Notes under the pieces: generated by a model
Told to the model about the DNA's origin: nothing
Databases searched by the model: none
The model's input: the letters and a program-made list of their open reading frames with translations, nothing else
Translations under genes and position numbers: made by a program
Assembly (NCBI RefSeq): GCF_011046895.1
Contig: NZ_CP049250.1
Location: 1,524,501-1,588,500 of the forward strand
Source of the DNA: Rhizobium rhizoryzae
GTDB taxonomy: Bacteria; Pseudomonadota; Alphaproteobacteria; Rhizobiales; Rhizobiaceae
Reading direction: 5' to 3'
Length of the DNA stretch: 64,000 bases
Shown here: positions 25,396 to 33,274 of the stretch, one piece after another
Layout: every line of letters begins with the position of its first letter
Position numbering within the stretch: the stretch's first letter is position 1

Positions 25396-25965
25396 ATGGA
25401 TCTGCATGAACAGCAGACAGCGGCGGCGATTGCAGAACGTATCCGGCTGGAGCGGGAGGACCGTGGCTGGTCGCTGAGCGAGCTGGCGGAGCGTTCCGGG
25501 GTGTCGAAAGCCATGATCAGCAAGATCGAGCGTTGCGAAGCAAGCCCCACGGCCACGGTTCTCGGGCGGCTATCTGGCGCTTTCGGCCTGCCTCTGTCGC
25601 GACTTCTGGCGCTGGCCGAGCAGGCAAGCGAAAGACTGATACGTGCCGACGGACAGGCCATCTGGAAAGATCCGGAAACCGGCTATACGCGTCGCGCTAT
25701 CTCTCCGGCAACCGGCAACGGTCTGGAATTGCTGGAGGTTACTCTTCCGGCAGGCGTTCGCATTCCCTATCCGGCCTCCGCCTTCGCCTTTCAACGGCAG
25801 CAGATCTGGGTAACCGGCGGTGAACTGGAATTCGCCGAGGGTGAGGTGGTCCATCACCTTCGCCAGGGGGATTGCCTGGAACTGGGATCGCCGCAGCCGT
25901 GCGTGTTCTTCAATCCGGGCAAGGTAGAAGCGCGCTATGTGATTGCGCTGACCCGGCGGCTTTAA
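25396..25965 (+). CDS. XRE-family regulator with cupin sensor domain
   Basis: 189 residues. The N-terminal helix-turn-helix (residues ~10-65: ERIRLEREDRGWSLSELAERSGVSKAMISKIERCEASPTATVLGRL) is followed by a cupin fold (~105-185: LPAGVRIPYP...WVTGGELEFAEGEVVHHLRQGDCLELG) that likely binds an effector. It is divergent from the flavin monooxygenase/MFS operon and the perfect inverted repeat between them is its likely operator. It converges on the bd oxidase operon with only a 3-base gap and no visible terminator. Confidence 0.9.
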   Translation: MDLHEQQTAAAIAERIRLEREDRGWSLSELAERSGVSKAMISKIERCEASPTATVLGRLSGAFGLPLSRLLALAEQASERLIRADGQAIWKDPETGYTRRAISPATGNGLELLEVTLPAGVRIPYPASAFAFQRQQIWVTGGELEFAEGEVVHHLRQGDCLELGSPQPCVFFNPGKVEARYVIALTRRL

Positions 25966-25968
25966 ACC

Positions 25969-26079
25969 TTATGCGCCGAGCCAGAGCTTGATGATGAGGC
26001 CGACGATGCCGACGGCCAGAACGCCTGCCATCCACAGACCGACGAACCAGAGAATTTGCCTGACTTTCGTCCCTGCCAT
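25969..26079 (-). CDS. cydX: Small bd-oxidase subunit, DUF2474/CydX-like
   Basis: 36 residues: a short basic N-terminus (AGTKVRQ) then one membrane helix (ILWFVGLWMAGVLAVGIVGLIIKLWLG). Its ATG overlaps the cydB stop as TGATG, which is the usual place for the single-helix subunit that stabilises bd oxidases. The sequence is closer to the alphaproteobacterial DUF2474 type than to E. coli CydX. An in-frame extension to 26418 is only the cydB region read in another frame. Confidence 0.8.
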   Translation of the reverse strand: MAGTKVRQILWFVGLWMAGVLAVGIVGLIIKLWLGA

Positions 26080-27083
26080 CAGTGGTAGCCTTCCTCCGGA
26101 TCGATCTTCCCGCGGAAGACCCAATAGGCATAGGACGTGTAGATCAGGATGGCCGGGACGAGCACGGCGGCTCCTACCAGCAGGAATTTCAGGCTTTCGT
26201 CCGGGGCTGCCGCATCCCAGATGGTGACGGAGGTCGGCACGATATAGGGGTAGAAGCTGATGCCGATACCAATATAGGCCAGCACGAAGAGGCCCAGCGC
26301 GCAAAGGAACGGGCGGGTGTCCTTCTTGTGCTGCAGGCCCGTGACAATGCCGTATAATCCAGCGCCGACCAGAAGCGGAACGATGACCGTGAACAGGGCG
26401 CCGGGATAGAGAAACCACCGGTCGAGATATTCAGGTTTCAGAAATGGCGTCCACAGGCTGACAATGCCCATGGCGGCCACGGTGCCGAAGGCCGTGACGA
26501 ATGAAAACCAGCGCGCCCGTTCTGCAAGTTCTCCCGTCGTTCGCATCACCAGCCATGTTGCTCCAAGCAGTGCGTAACCGATCAGGAGCGCAAAGCCCGT
26601 CATGATGGAGAAGGGCGTCAACCAGTCCCACCAGCCGCCGGAATAGGCGCGATTGGCAACCGGAATGCCCTGTACCAGAGCGCCAAGCGCCACGCCTTGC
26701 GTGAAGGCTGCGACAGTGGAACCACCAGCAAAGGCCCAGTTCCACAGCCATTCGGCCCGTTTTGTGCGCCAGCGATATTCGAAGGCCACACCGCGGAAGA
26801 TCAGGGCCAGAAGCATGGCGATCAGCGGCGCGTAAAGGGCTGGTAGAATTGTGGCATAGGCAAGCGGGAAGACTGCGAGAAGTCCGCCGCCGCCCAGAAC
26901 AAGCCATGTCTCATTACCGTCCCACACGGGCGCGACGGAATTCATCATGACATCTCGGTCATGCTTTTCCGGAAAGAATGGAAACAGGATGCCGACACCG
27001 AGATCGAAACCATCCAGCACCACATAGGCGAGAACGGCAAAGGCAATGATGGCTGCCCAGATGAAGGGAAGATCAAGCTCCAT
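26079..27083 (-). CDS. cydB: Cytochrome bd ubiquinol oxidase subunit II
   Basis: 334 residues with about eight membrane helices. The start ELDLPFIWAAIIAFAVLAYVVLDGFDLGVGIL is typical, as are PVWDGNETWLVLGGG and GLYGIVTGLQ. ATG 27083 has GGAGG 8 bases upstream; the longer frame to 27230 lies inside cydA. It overlaps cydA by 11 bases and the DUF2474 gene at TGATG, so the three subunits are translationally coupled. Confidence 0.94.
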   Translation of the reverse strand: MELDLPFIWAAIIAFAVLAYVVLDGFDLGVGILFPFFPEKHDRDVMMNSVAPVWDGNETWLVLGGGGLLAVFPLAYATILPALYAPLIAMLLALIFRGVAFEYRWRTKRAEWLWNWAFAGGSTVAAFTQGVALGALVQGIPVANRAYSGGWWDWLTPFSIMTGFALLIGYALLGATWLVMRTTGELAERARWFSFVTAFGTVAAMGIVSLWTPFLKPEYLDRWFLYPGALFTVIVPLLVGAGLYGIVTGLQHKKDTRPFLCALGLFVLAYIGIGISFYPYIVPTSVTIWDAAAPDESLKFLLVGAAVLVPAILIYTSYAYWVFRGKIDPEEGYH

Positions 27084-28500
27084 GATGGGCACCTCCGTGT
27101 TTGGCATGGTTTTCGGCAAGTGCCGGGGCAGGCGTAATGCCCGCGCTGCGGATCGGGCCCTGGCCCAGATGCGGTTCCGGGTCACGCGGCAGGCGGCCCA
27201 TGAGGCGCAGGATGTAGAAGGTGCCGGCACCGAAGACGAGGAAATAGACGATGACGAAGGCGACGAGCGAGGCGCCGACAGCAGGTGCGGAGATCGGCGA
27301 GATCGAATCCGCCGTCAGCAGATGGCCGTAAACTGTGTAGGGCTGGCGACCGACTTCGGTGGTAATCCATCCAGCGAGAACAGCAACGAAACCCGCCGGA
27401 CCCATGACGAGCGCAAAACGATGCAGCCATGCGTTCTGGTACAGCGTGCCGCGGAAACGGCAATAGAGGCTGAAGAGACCGAGACCCAGCATGGCAAAGC
27501 CCAGCGCAATCATGACCCGGAATGACCAGAACACGACTGCGACCGGCGGCTGCTTGTCACGCGCAACGGTGTCCAGACCGTTCAGCGGGGCATTCAGATC
27601 ATGCTTCAGGATCAGGCTCGAAAGCTTGGGGATCTGCACGGCATAATCGATCCGTTGGTTTTCCTGATCGGGGATGCCGAACAAAATGAGCGGCGCTCCA
27701 TCCGGATGGCTCTCGAAATGGCCTTCCATGGCCATGACCTTGGTGGGCTGATGTTCCAGCGTGTTCAGGCCGTGCATGTCCCCGGCGAAGATCTGGATTG
27801 GCGCGACGACGGCAATCATACCCATGGCCATGGAGAACATGGTGCCCGCGCGCAAGGGAGCGGTGCGACGCAGCAGATGCCAGGCACCGACGGCACCAAC
27901 GACCAGGGCCGTGGTGAGATAGGCAGCCAGAACCATATGCGTGAAGCGGTAGGGGAAGGACGGGTTGAAGATAATCGCCCACCAGTCGGTCGGCACGAAC
28001 TGCCCCTTGTCATTCATGGCAAAGCCAGCGGGGGTCTGCATCCACGAGTTCACCGACAGGATCCAGGTTGCTGACATTAGCGTCCCGAAGGCCACCATCA
28101 GGGTTGCGAAAAAATGCAGGCCGGGACCGACACGCTTTCGCCCGAACAGCATGACACCGAGGAAACCCGCCTCCAGGAAGAAGGCGGAAAGCACTTCATA
28201 ACCCATCAGCGGCCCGATCACCGGCCCTGCCTTATCCGAAAAGACGCTCCAGTTTGTGCCGAACTGGTAGGACATGACAATGCCGGATACCACGCCCATA
28301 CCGAAGGCCAGCGCGAAAATCGTTTTCCAGAAATCGAAAAGTTCCAGATAGACCGGCTTCTTCGTCCACAGATACAGCCCTTCCAGAACGGCCAGATAGC
28401 TCGCAAGCCCGATGGAGAAGGCTGGAAAGATGATGTGGAAGGATACGGTAAACGCAAACTGGATTCGCGCCAGAAGCGTTGCGTCAAAGTGCTCGAACAT
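27073..28500 (-). CDS. cydA: Cytochrome bd ubiquinol oxidase subunit I, short-Q-loop (CIO) type
   Basis: 475 residues, quinol-oxidising and heme-binding subunit. FTVSFHIIFPAFS carries the N-terminal heme ligand His, RFTHMVLAAYLTT a second ligand region, and TTEVGRQPYTVYG is conserved near the end. The Q-loop between GDMHGLNTLEHQPTKVMAMEGH and FWSFRVMIALGF is short compared with E. coli CydA (522 residues), which places it in the cyanide-insensitive CioA group. Expression under low oxygen is likely: a FixK/FNR-like palindrome lies 66 bases upstream and FixK is encoded in the window. Confidence 0.93.
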   Translation of the reverse strand: MFEHFDATLLARIQFAFTVSFHIIFPAFSIGLASYLAVLEGLYLWTKKPVYLELFDFWKTIFALAFGMGVVSGIVMSYQFGTNWSVFSDKAGPVIGPLMGYEVLSAFFLEAGFLGVMLFGRKRVGPGLHFFATLMVAFGTLMSATWILSVNSWMQTPAGFAMNDKGQFVPTDWWAIIFNPSFPYRFTHMVLAAYLTTALVVGAVGAWHLLRRTAPLRAGTMFSMAMGMIAVVAPIQIFAGDMHGLNTLEHQPTKVMAMEGHFESHPDGAPLILFGIPDQENQRIDYAVQIPKLSSLILKHDLNAPLNGLDTVARDKQPPVAVVFWSFRVMIALGFAMLGLGLFSLYCRFRGTLYQNAWLHRFALVMGPAGFVAVLAGWITTEVGRQPYTVYGHLLTADSISPISAPAVGASLVAFVIVYFLVFGAGTFYILRLMGRLPRDPEPHLGQGPIRSAGITPAPALAENHAKHGGAHHGA

Positions 28501-28565
28501 TGTCTCGCCCTCATTGTGGACCTCGTCCCCCGAAATCCTGTTAATGAGAGCTATGTGGCTGTCGC

Positions 28566-28579
28566 TTGACGTTTAGCAA
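28566..28579. promoter_or_regulatory. Candidate FixK/FNR box upstream of cydA
   Basis: On the minus strand TTGCTAAACGTCAA, against TTGA(T/C)-N4-(A/G)TCAA: correct 14-bp geometry with one clear mismatch (C at position 4). It is 66 bases from the cydA ATG, a normal activator position. Confidence 0.5.
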
Positions 28580-28628
28580 TAGGAAGTTTGGTCGCAGGCG
28601 CGAATGGTCGCACGTATTGCGCTATGTC

Positions 28629-28666
28629 AAAGAAAGGGCGCCTCCTCGAAAAACGAGGGGACGCCC
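28629..28666 (-). terminator. Rho-independent terminator of the endonuclease-family gene
   Basis: On the minus strand GGGCGTCCCCTCG-TTTTT-CGAGGAGGCGCCC (imperfect 13-bp stem) followed by TTTCTTT, about 52 bases after the stop at 28719. It insulates the cydA promoter from this gene. Confidence 0.75.
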
Positions 28667-28718
28667 AAGGGGGGAGGTTCTATGACGCTGCCGCTCTGGC
28701 TCTCGCCTGTGCGACAGC

Positions 28719-29534
28719 TTAAAAACGGCTCGGCGGCATCATTGTTCCGTATCCTGCAAGATTAATCAAAGATTGAGCAGAAACTTCCACAACTGCCAGC
28801 AAGGGCAGATGGTCGGATGCGATCCGGGTGGCCTCGTTCCTGACGGCTTCAGCGGACAGGATGCGCGGACCATTTGCGGTAAAGATATGGTCCAGTCTCA
28901 ACAGCGGAAAGCGCGAGGGAAATGTCGGATCGGGGCGTCGTCCCGTCTGCTGCTTGGGATCCTGCAGAGGTTTCAGCAAATTGCGATAGGCTGCGGATGA
29001 CGGAATGGAGTTGAAGTCGCCCATCACGATGAGGGGTTTATCCACGCAGTCGGGGTGACCGATCCAGTCCGAGCCTGTCAGTTCTTCCGTCTGCCGCAGG
29101 CGATCGCGTCGCAACAGGCCAAGATGGGTGTTGAAGACGTTGACCTTCACTGCGCCCACCTCGACCTCAGACCATATTGCTCCGCGGGGTTCTCCATAGG
29201 ATTGCAGGCCGCCCGCCCGGACCAGCCGCACCGGCAGCGCGGTCAGAAGCGCATCTCCGTAGAGCTCCTCCTCGACGCTGAGAGCCGGGTGAAAATGAAA
29301 ATCCATCTTCAGCCGATTGGCGATGACTTCCGCCTGGTCGATGCCGCCGCTTCGACGCCGGCGAACATCCAGTTCCTGCAGGCCGATGATATCCGGCTTC
29401 AACGACGCGATCACGTCCGCGACGCGACCTGGATCGAGCTTTCGGTCGGTGCCCACGCAGCTGTGAACGTTATATGAGAGAATTCGAATGGTCCGGCTGC
29501 TCCGAGGCGCCGTATTGATGTCAGGTTCGATCAT
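28719..29534 (-). CDS. Endonuclease/exonuclease/phosphatase family protein (YbhP-like)
   Basis: 271 residues of the EEP fold: ILSYNVHSCVG, IIGLQELD, VFNTHLG, VMGDFNS and ASDHLPLLAV are the metal and phosphate-binding motifs in order. No signal peptide. Substrate is unknown; phospholipid or nucleic acid phosphodiesters are possible. It is divergent from a YbhN-like membrane protein and near a phospholipase-D-type synthase, the same three families as E. coli ybhN-clsB-ybhP, which favours a lipid-related role (inference). An EcfG-type promoter has its -10 only 10 bases from the ATG, so the message may be nearly leaderless. Confidence 0.87.
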   Translation of the reverse strand: MIEPDINTAPRSSRTIRILSYNVHSCVGTDRKLDPGRVADVIASLKPDIIGLQELDVRRRRSGGIDQAEVIANRLKMDFHFHPALSVEEELYGDALLTALPVRLVRAGGLQSYGEPRGAIWSEVEVGAVKVNVFNTHLGLLRRDRLRQTEELTGSDWIGHPDCVDKPLIVMGDFNSIPSSAAYRNLLKPLQDPKQQTGRRPDPTFPSRFPLLRLDHIFTANGPRILSAEAVRNEATRIASDHLPLLAVVEVSAQSLINLAGYGTMMPPSRF

Positions 29535-29541
29535 GACGCGG

Positions 29542-29569
29542 GGAACCCCTTGAGGCTGCGTTTCGTTCC
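29542..29569. promoter_or_regulatory. Overlapping divergent EcfG-type promoters
   Basis: Plus strand: GGAAC 29542-29546, 17 bases, CGTT 29564-29567, for the YbhN-like gene. Minus strand: GGAAC 29569-29565, 17 bases, GGTT 29547-29544, for the EEP gene. Each -35 contains the other's -10, so one 28-bp palindromic unit serves both genes. Confidence 0.75.
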
Positions 29570-29624
29570 CTCAAACCCTGCAACTGCGGTCCTTTGCGAC
29601 GAAACGGAAGGACGAGGAGACATC

Positions 29625-30575
29625 GTGAGACGGCATCTTCTTCGTATACTCATTCTGCTGATCATCTGTGTGGCGCTCGTTCTGGTGTATCGCAGTCTCA
29701 GTCGCTACAGTCTGGAGGACATTACATCCTCACTATCGCAAATTCCGTCCTACCGGATCATAACCGGCTTCCTCTGCGTCATTGCATCCTACATCTGCCT
29801 CTCGCTCTTCGATTATCTTGGCTTGCGCTATGTCGGAAAGGGGCAGGCCTATCCAAGGGCGGCGCTCGCATCTTTCTGTGCCCTGTCCATTGGCCACAAT
29901 GTAGGGGGAGCCGCTCTTTCAAGCGGCGCCGTCCGGTATCGGTTCTACACGCGTTGGGGACTGAGCGGGGATGAGGTTGCGAAAGTCATTCTGTTCTGCG
30001 GTGCGACCGTTCTGCTGGGCCTCAGCATGTTGGCGGCCATTGCGCTGATCTTGATGCCCCCGACCGGAGAGACGATCCTGCAGCTTGATCCCGGTCCGCG
30101 AAAACTGCTGGGGCTGGCATTTCTTGCCTATCCGGTTGCCTATGTCATTTGCTCGATCTGGGGTCGCCCACCCCTGAAATTCCGCTCCTTCCGCATGGAA
30201 ATGCCGACCACGTCCATGTGTATCGCGCAAATTGCTGTGGGAACGGTCAATTTCGGCTTCGTGGCTGCTGCTCTGCATCAACTGCTGACCGCCTTCACCG
30301 ATGCGGGCTATCTGCAAGTGGCAAGTGCCTATGTAACAGCAACGATTGCCGCCATGCTCAGCCATGTCCCGGGAGGGTTGGGGGTTCTGGAGGCGACCAT
30401 GCTGATGGTGCTGCCTGCCGGCGCATCCATCGGGTCTCTGGTTGCTTTCCGCGTTCTCTACTACTTCGTGCCGCTTCTCATCGGCGCGCCGCTGTTTCTG
30501 TTGACAGAGATTCTGGCGCGCCGGGAAGGTCCGGGTCGTTCCGAGCCGTCAGGTGAAGCTGCGCATCAGGCGTGA
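29625..30575 (+). CDS. YbhN/UPF0104 family membrane protein (LPG-synthase-type transmembrane domain)
   Basis: 316 residues with about eight membrane helices. The LFDYLGLRYVGKG, SIGHNVGGAALSSGAVRYRFYTRWGLS and HVPGGLGVLEATML segments are the conserved parts of the lysylphosphatidylglycerol-synthase membrane domain without the aminoacyl transferase half. GTG 29625 is chosen with GAGGAGA 5 bases upstream; the frame opens earlier at TTG 29550, but that precedes the predicted transcript start region. E. coli YbhN is encoded with clsB and ybhP, as here. Its 3' end overlaps the convergent phospholipase-D-type gene by 27 bases. Confidence 0.85.
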   Translation: MRRHLLRILILLIICVALVLVYRSLSRYSLEDITSSLSQIPSYRIITGFLCVIASYICLSLFDYLGLRYVGKGQAYPRAALASFCALSIGHNVGGAALSSGAVRYRFYTRWGLSGDEVAKVILFCGATVLLGLSMLAAIALILMPPTGETILQLDPGPRKLLGLAFLAYPVAYVICSIWGRPPLKFRSFRMEMPTTSMCIAQIAVGTVNFGFVAAALHQLLTAFTDAGYLQVASAYVTATIAAMLSHVPGGLGVLEATMLMVLPAGASIGSLVAFRVLYYFVPLLIGAPLFLLTEILARREGPGRSEPSGEAAHQA

Positions 30576-32042
30576 CAATGCCCAGCGCGTGCCGACCTTC
30601 AACTGGCGGAATGGCCAGAAGGGTCGGCGCGGATCGATCAGCGAGGTGCCGATCAGCGAATCCGTCTCTCCGTGCAGCACATCGACGTTGAAATGACGCA
30701 AGCCCCGACGCTGATTGTTCAGCCGTTCGATCGTGCGGATCAACGAGCCAGTTTCCTCGACAAGGCTGGCAACGGCTTCCGGCGTCGAGCCGAGATGTTC
30801 AGCGAGGAGATCATGACGAAGATCGAGTACAGCCTTTCGATCTTCTGCCTTCTCGGGTTCGAACGCCAGATCGGATTCCGTATCCAGACCTTCGGATCGG
30901 TTATTGAGGTTGGATGATCCAATGCGGATGAAACGGTCATCGATGATGACGAGCTTGGCATGGACGATAATTTCCGTCTCCTTGCCTTCTTCATCCTGTG
31001 TCACCGAGTAATAGACGCGCAGGCGATTATAGCGGTCATGACGTTTCATGCGCCGGATGAGACGGGTCCGATTATGACCCATCATAAGCTTTTCCAGAAA
31101 GCCGTGCGATTCCTGGGTCACGAGAATGATGATTTCCGGTCCATCCGCCTCCGCAAGCCGATCCATGATCGTGCGCGCAACGGCAAAGGAGGCGAGATAT
31201 TGCGATTCCAGGTAGATGTGGCTCCGCGCGGCGCGCAGGGCATCATGCGTCAACTGGATGGCTTCGCGACGTCCGCGGCGACCGTTCCACTTCAGCGGTT
31301 CGGTGAGAGCAAGGGCGACGGGGCAATCGGTCAAGACCGGTGCCAGGTCCGTCGGCCAGAGATCGTCAGAACTTGGCTGGCCAGGCGCCAGTTCCTGCTT
31401 CGTCGCCCATTTCCAGCGCTTGCGGCATGCATCGCCCACCAGCCTTGCGGCATCGCCGGATACGATCGACTGCGCATCGTGAACAGGGCCGTAGCAGGTT
31501 CCATCCGGCGAGCAGCGCAGCTTGTTCGGAATGGAATGATTGCGATCGTCCCAGCGGCGGGCGGTCAGGTCTATGCCGCCGAGGAAGGCAACCGTATCGT
31601 CGACGCAGACCATCTTCTGATGGTGGCTGGCGCGGATTGGGTGGCGGAAGTCGAATTCCATAATGATGCGGGGATGGTCGTTCCAGCCCGTCTTGCGGAA
31701 TATCTTCAGGCTCTTGCCGGAATAGACCGGTCCCATGCCCCAGACCAGAATGCGGACGATGAGATCCGGCTGGGAATCCACACGCTGGCGAAGGATCTGG
31801 CCAAGCGTCGGACTGCCAGGAACCTCGGGCTGAAGGCGGATATGGGGGTTGAAGTCCCAACCGACGATGAAGATCGAATGACGAGCCTTGTAGAGAACCT
31901 GCTCGAGCCTGCGATAGTATTCCGCACCGTCGATCAGGAATGCCGCCTTGTCGCATCTTGAACTGCGCCAGGCATTGCGGCCAGGCTGAACGATGCTGCC
32001 TGTTGCCGATGTATCCGTTTCTGCCGATGATCTGTAGTCCAC
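30549..32042 (-). CDS. Phospholipase D-family protein, cardiolipin synthase-like
   Basis: 497 residues, no clear membrane helix. Two HKD motifs are intact: HHQKMVCVDD and VHAKLVIIDD, each HxK-x4-D, followed by GGIDLTARRWDD and GSSNLNNRSEGLDTE. This is the ClsB/PLD-like architecture for phosphatidyl transfer. The start is GTG 32042 with AAGGGG 8 bases upstream. The in-frame ATG 32081 is rejected because it sits between the -35 and -10 of the EcfG-type promoter (32099 to 32075). Divergent neighbours with EEP and YbhN-like genes complete a ybhNOP-like set. Confidence 0.87.
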   Translation of the reverse strand: MDYRSSAETDTSATGSIVQPGRNAWRSSRCDKAAFLIDGAEYYRRLEQVLYKARHSIFIVGWDFNPHIRLQPEVPGSPTLGQILRQRVDSQPDLIVRILVWGMGPVYSGKSLKIFRKTGWNDHPRIIMEFDFRHPIRASHHQKMVCVDDTVAFLGGIDLTARRWDDRNHSIPNKLRCSPDGTCYGPVHDAQSIVSGDAARLVGDACRKRWKWATKQELAPGQPSSDDLWPTDLAPVLTDCPVALALTEPLKWNGRRGRREAIQLTHDALRAARSHIYLESQYLASFAVARTIMDRLAEADGPEIIILVTQESHGFLEKLMMGHNRTRLIRRMKRHDRYNRLRVYYSVTQDEEGKETEIIVHAKLVIIDDRFIRIGSSNLNNRSEGLDTESDLAFEPEKAEDRKAVLDLRHDLLAEHLGSTPEAVASLVEETGSLIRTIERLNNQRRGLRHFNVDVLHGETDSLIGTSLIDPRRPFWPFRQLKVGTRWALSRLMRSFT

Positions 32043-32074
32043 GGTCTTCACCCCTTCGCTATCCGTGCCGCAAC

Positions 32075-32099
32075 AACGCATCGGCCGCGCGCGGGTTCC
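32075..32099 (-). promoter_or_regulatory. EcfG-type promoter of the PLD-family gene
   Basis: Minus strand GGAAC (32099-32095), 16 bases, CGTT (32078-32075), an exact consensus match. It fixes the start of the gene at GTG 32042. Confidence 0.72.
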
Positions 32100-32134
32100 G
32101 TGGCGGCCGATGGTGGATGGCGAAGGGCTTTTCT

Positions 32135-32293
32135 TTAGCGAACCTGCATGGGGGGATCGCGCGTCTCATCCGGGTTCGGAACCGGCTCCTCGTCCGGTAG
32201 ACGGTCGGGTTCCGGCTCCTCGATGGGTGGTTCGGGCACCCATGTGGGCGCCGGCATCGGAGGCTGCTCGCTGGGATCGCGGGGATCAGACAT
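32135..32293 (-). CDS. Small proline-rich acidic protein, unknown
   Basis: 52 residues, rich in Pro, Glu and Asp (EPPIEEPEPDRLPDEEPVP), with no membrane segment or known domain; probably disordered. ATG 32293 (SDPRDPSEQP) has GAGGA 7 bases upstream; the frame extends to 32332 without support. An EcfG-type promoter starts 31-55 bases upstream. It is divergent from a DUF892 gene. Reality of the gene rests on the promoter and ribosome-binding site. Confidence 0.6.
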   Translation of the reverse strand: MSDPRDPSEQPPMPAPTWVPEPPIEEPEPDRLPDEEPVPNPDETRDPPMQVR

Positions 32294-32323
32294 CCACTTT
32301 TCCTCTTGGTTTCTGCTGACACC

Positions 32324-32348
32324 AACCCACATCAGTGGAAATGGTTCC
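32324..32348 (-). promoter_or_regulatory. EcfG-type promoter of the 52-aa gene
   Basis: Minus strand GGAAC (32348-32344), 16 bases, GGTT ending at 32324. Spacing to the ATG leaves a leader of about 25 bases that includes the GAGGA site. Confidence 0.65.
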
Positions 32349-32390
32349 GGCCGAATGCTGGTTGGCGGGTTCGGGAAAAAGGAGAATGAA

Positions 32391-32897
32391 ATGACCCATG
32401 CTCGAGATCATTTCGCCGTCTGGCTTCGTGATGCGCATGCCATGGAAGTTCAGGGCGCGACCATGCTGCGCAGCCAGATCGGCCGCATCGAGAACTATCC
32501 GGACCTGCGCGAGCGGTTGCAGGAGCATCTTGGTGAAACCGAAGACCAGGCCCAATCTTTGCGGGAGTTGATGGAGCGTGCACCCGGTCCGCAGTCAGTG
32601 CTGAAGGATGTCGCCAGCAAACTGTCGGCGACCGCGCAAGGTCTCACCGGCCTGCTTGCCAGTGACGAGATCGTGCGTATCTGCACCAGCATCTACAGCT
32701 TCGAGCATACGGAAATCGCCACGTATCGCGTACTCTATGCAGCCGCCGACGAGATCGGCGACGGCAAGGCTGTCGATGTATTGGGTAAGATTATCGAACA
32801 GGAGAAAGCCATGGCTGACTGGATAGAGAGCTATCTGGACGGCGTGACCCGCCTCTATCTCATGCGTGAGGAACGCGACCTCATCGCGAAGCGATGA
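32391..32897 (+). CDS. Ferritin-like DUF892 (YciE/YciF) family protein
   Basis: 168 residues, an all-helical ferritin-like four-helix bundle: helix 1 ARDHFAVWLRDAHAMEVQGATML, helix 2 LRERLQEHLGETEDQAQSLRELM, helix 3 FEHTEIATYRVLYAAADEIG, helix 4 IIEQEKAMADWIESYLD. Acidic and His residues at metal positions are kept (E and H in FEHTE; E in HLGETEDQ). ATG 32391 has AAGGAGA; the long upstream frame from 32148 is a shadow of the proline-rich gene. The family is stress-induced in enterobacteria and role is not established. A second DUF892 protein is at 56006-56503. Confidence 0.85.
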   Translation: MTHARDHFAVWLRDAHAMEVQGATMLRSQIGRIENYPDLRERLQEHLGETEDQAQSLRELMERAPGPQSVLKDVASKLSATAQGLTGLLASDEIVRICTSIYSFEHTEIATYRVLYAAADEIGDGKAVDVLGKIIEQEKAMADWIESYLDGVTRLYLMREERDLIAKR

Positions 32898-32899
32898 CT

Positions 32900-33094
32900 T
32901 CATCGCGCCTTGAAACGCTGGGTCAACTCATCCGGATCACGCACACCGGCCTGGTACAGTTCGATGATCTGTGCTGCGATGTGGCTTGCATCGCTTGACC
33001 GGATTTCTATGCCTTTTGTTTGTCTGATGCCATCAAAGATCGACTGGAGAAACTCCAGGTCGCGTGGTTCGAGTGTGGATTTGTCAAAATTCAT
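32900..33094 (-). CDS. Small conserved-looking protein, unknown
   Basis: 64 residues, soluble and amphipathic: MNFDKSTLEPRDLEFLQSIF, then AAQIIELYQAGVRDPDELTQRF. The last part reads as helix-turn-helix-like but too short to call. It converges on the DUF892 gene with a 2-base gap. A GGAGGCGA-type ribosome-binding site lies just upstream of ATG 33094. No EcfG-type promoter is visible. Confidence 0.6.
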   Translation of the reverse strand: MNFDKSTLEPRDLEFLQSIFDGIRQTKGIEIRSSDASHIAAQIIELYQAGVRDPDELTQRFKAR

Positions 33095-33274
33095 ATCTCG
33101 CCTCCATGAGGAGGGCGAAAGTCACCGGGCGCATGGGCCACGGTCTTCCAGCCGCCGATGCCCGTTCAATCAATCGACGGTAATATGAGTGTACGCTTAT
33201 CAACGAGGAATGCAACCGGACGCATCTTCACGAAATCCGAAGTGTTCGTGAAGGTGCGGCCTTTTTCCTGTTAC

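Noticed and set aside
25969..26418. 149-residue frame extending the small oxidase subunit
   Set aside because: The N-terminal part is cydB read in another frame; the real small gene starts at 26079, coupled to cydB.
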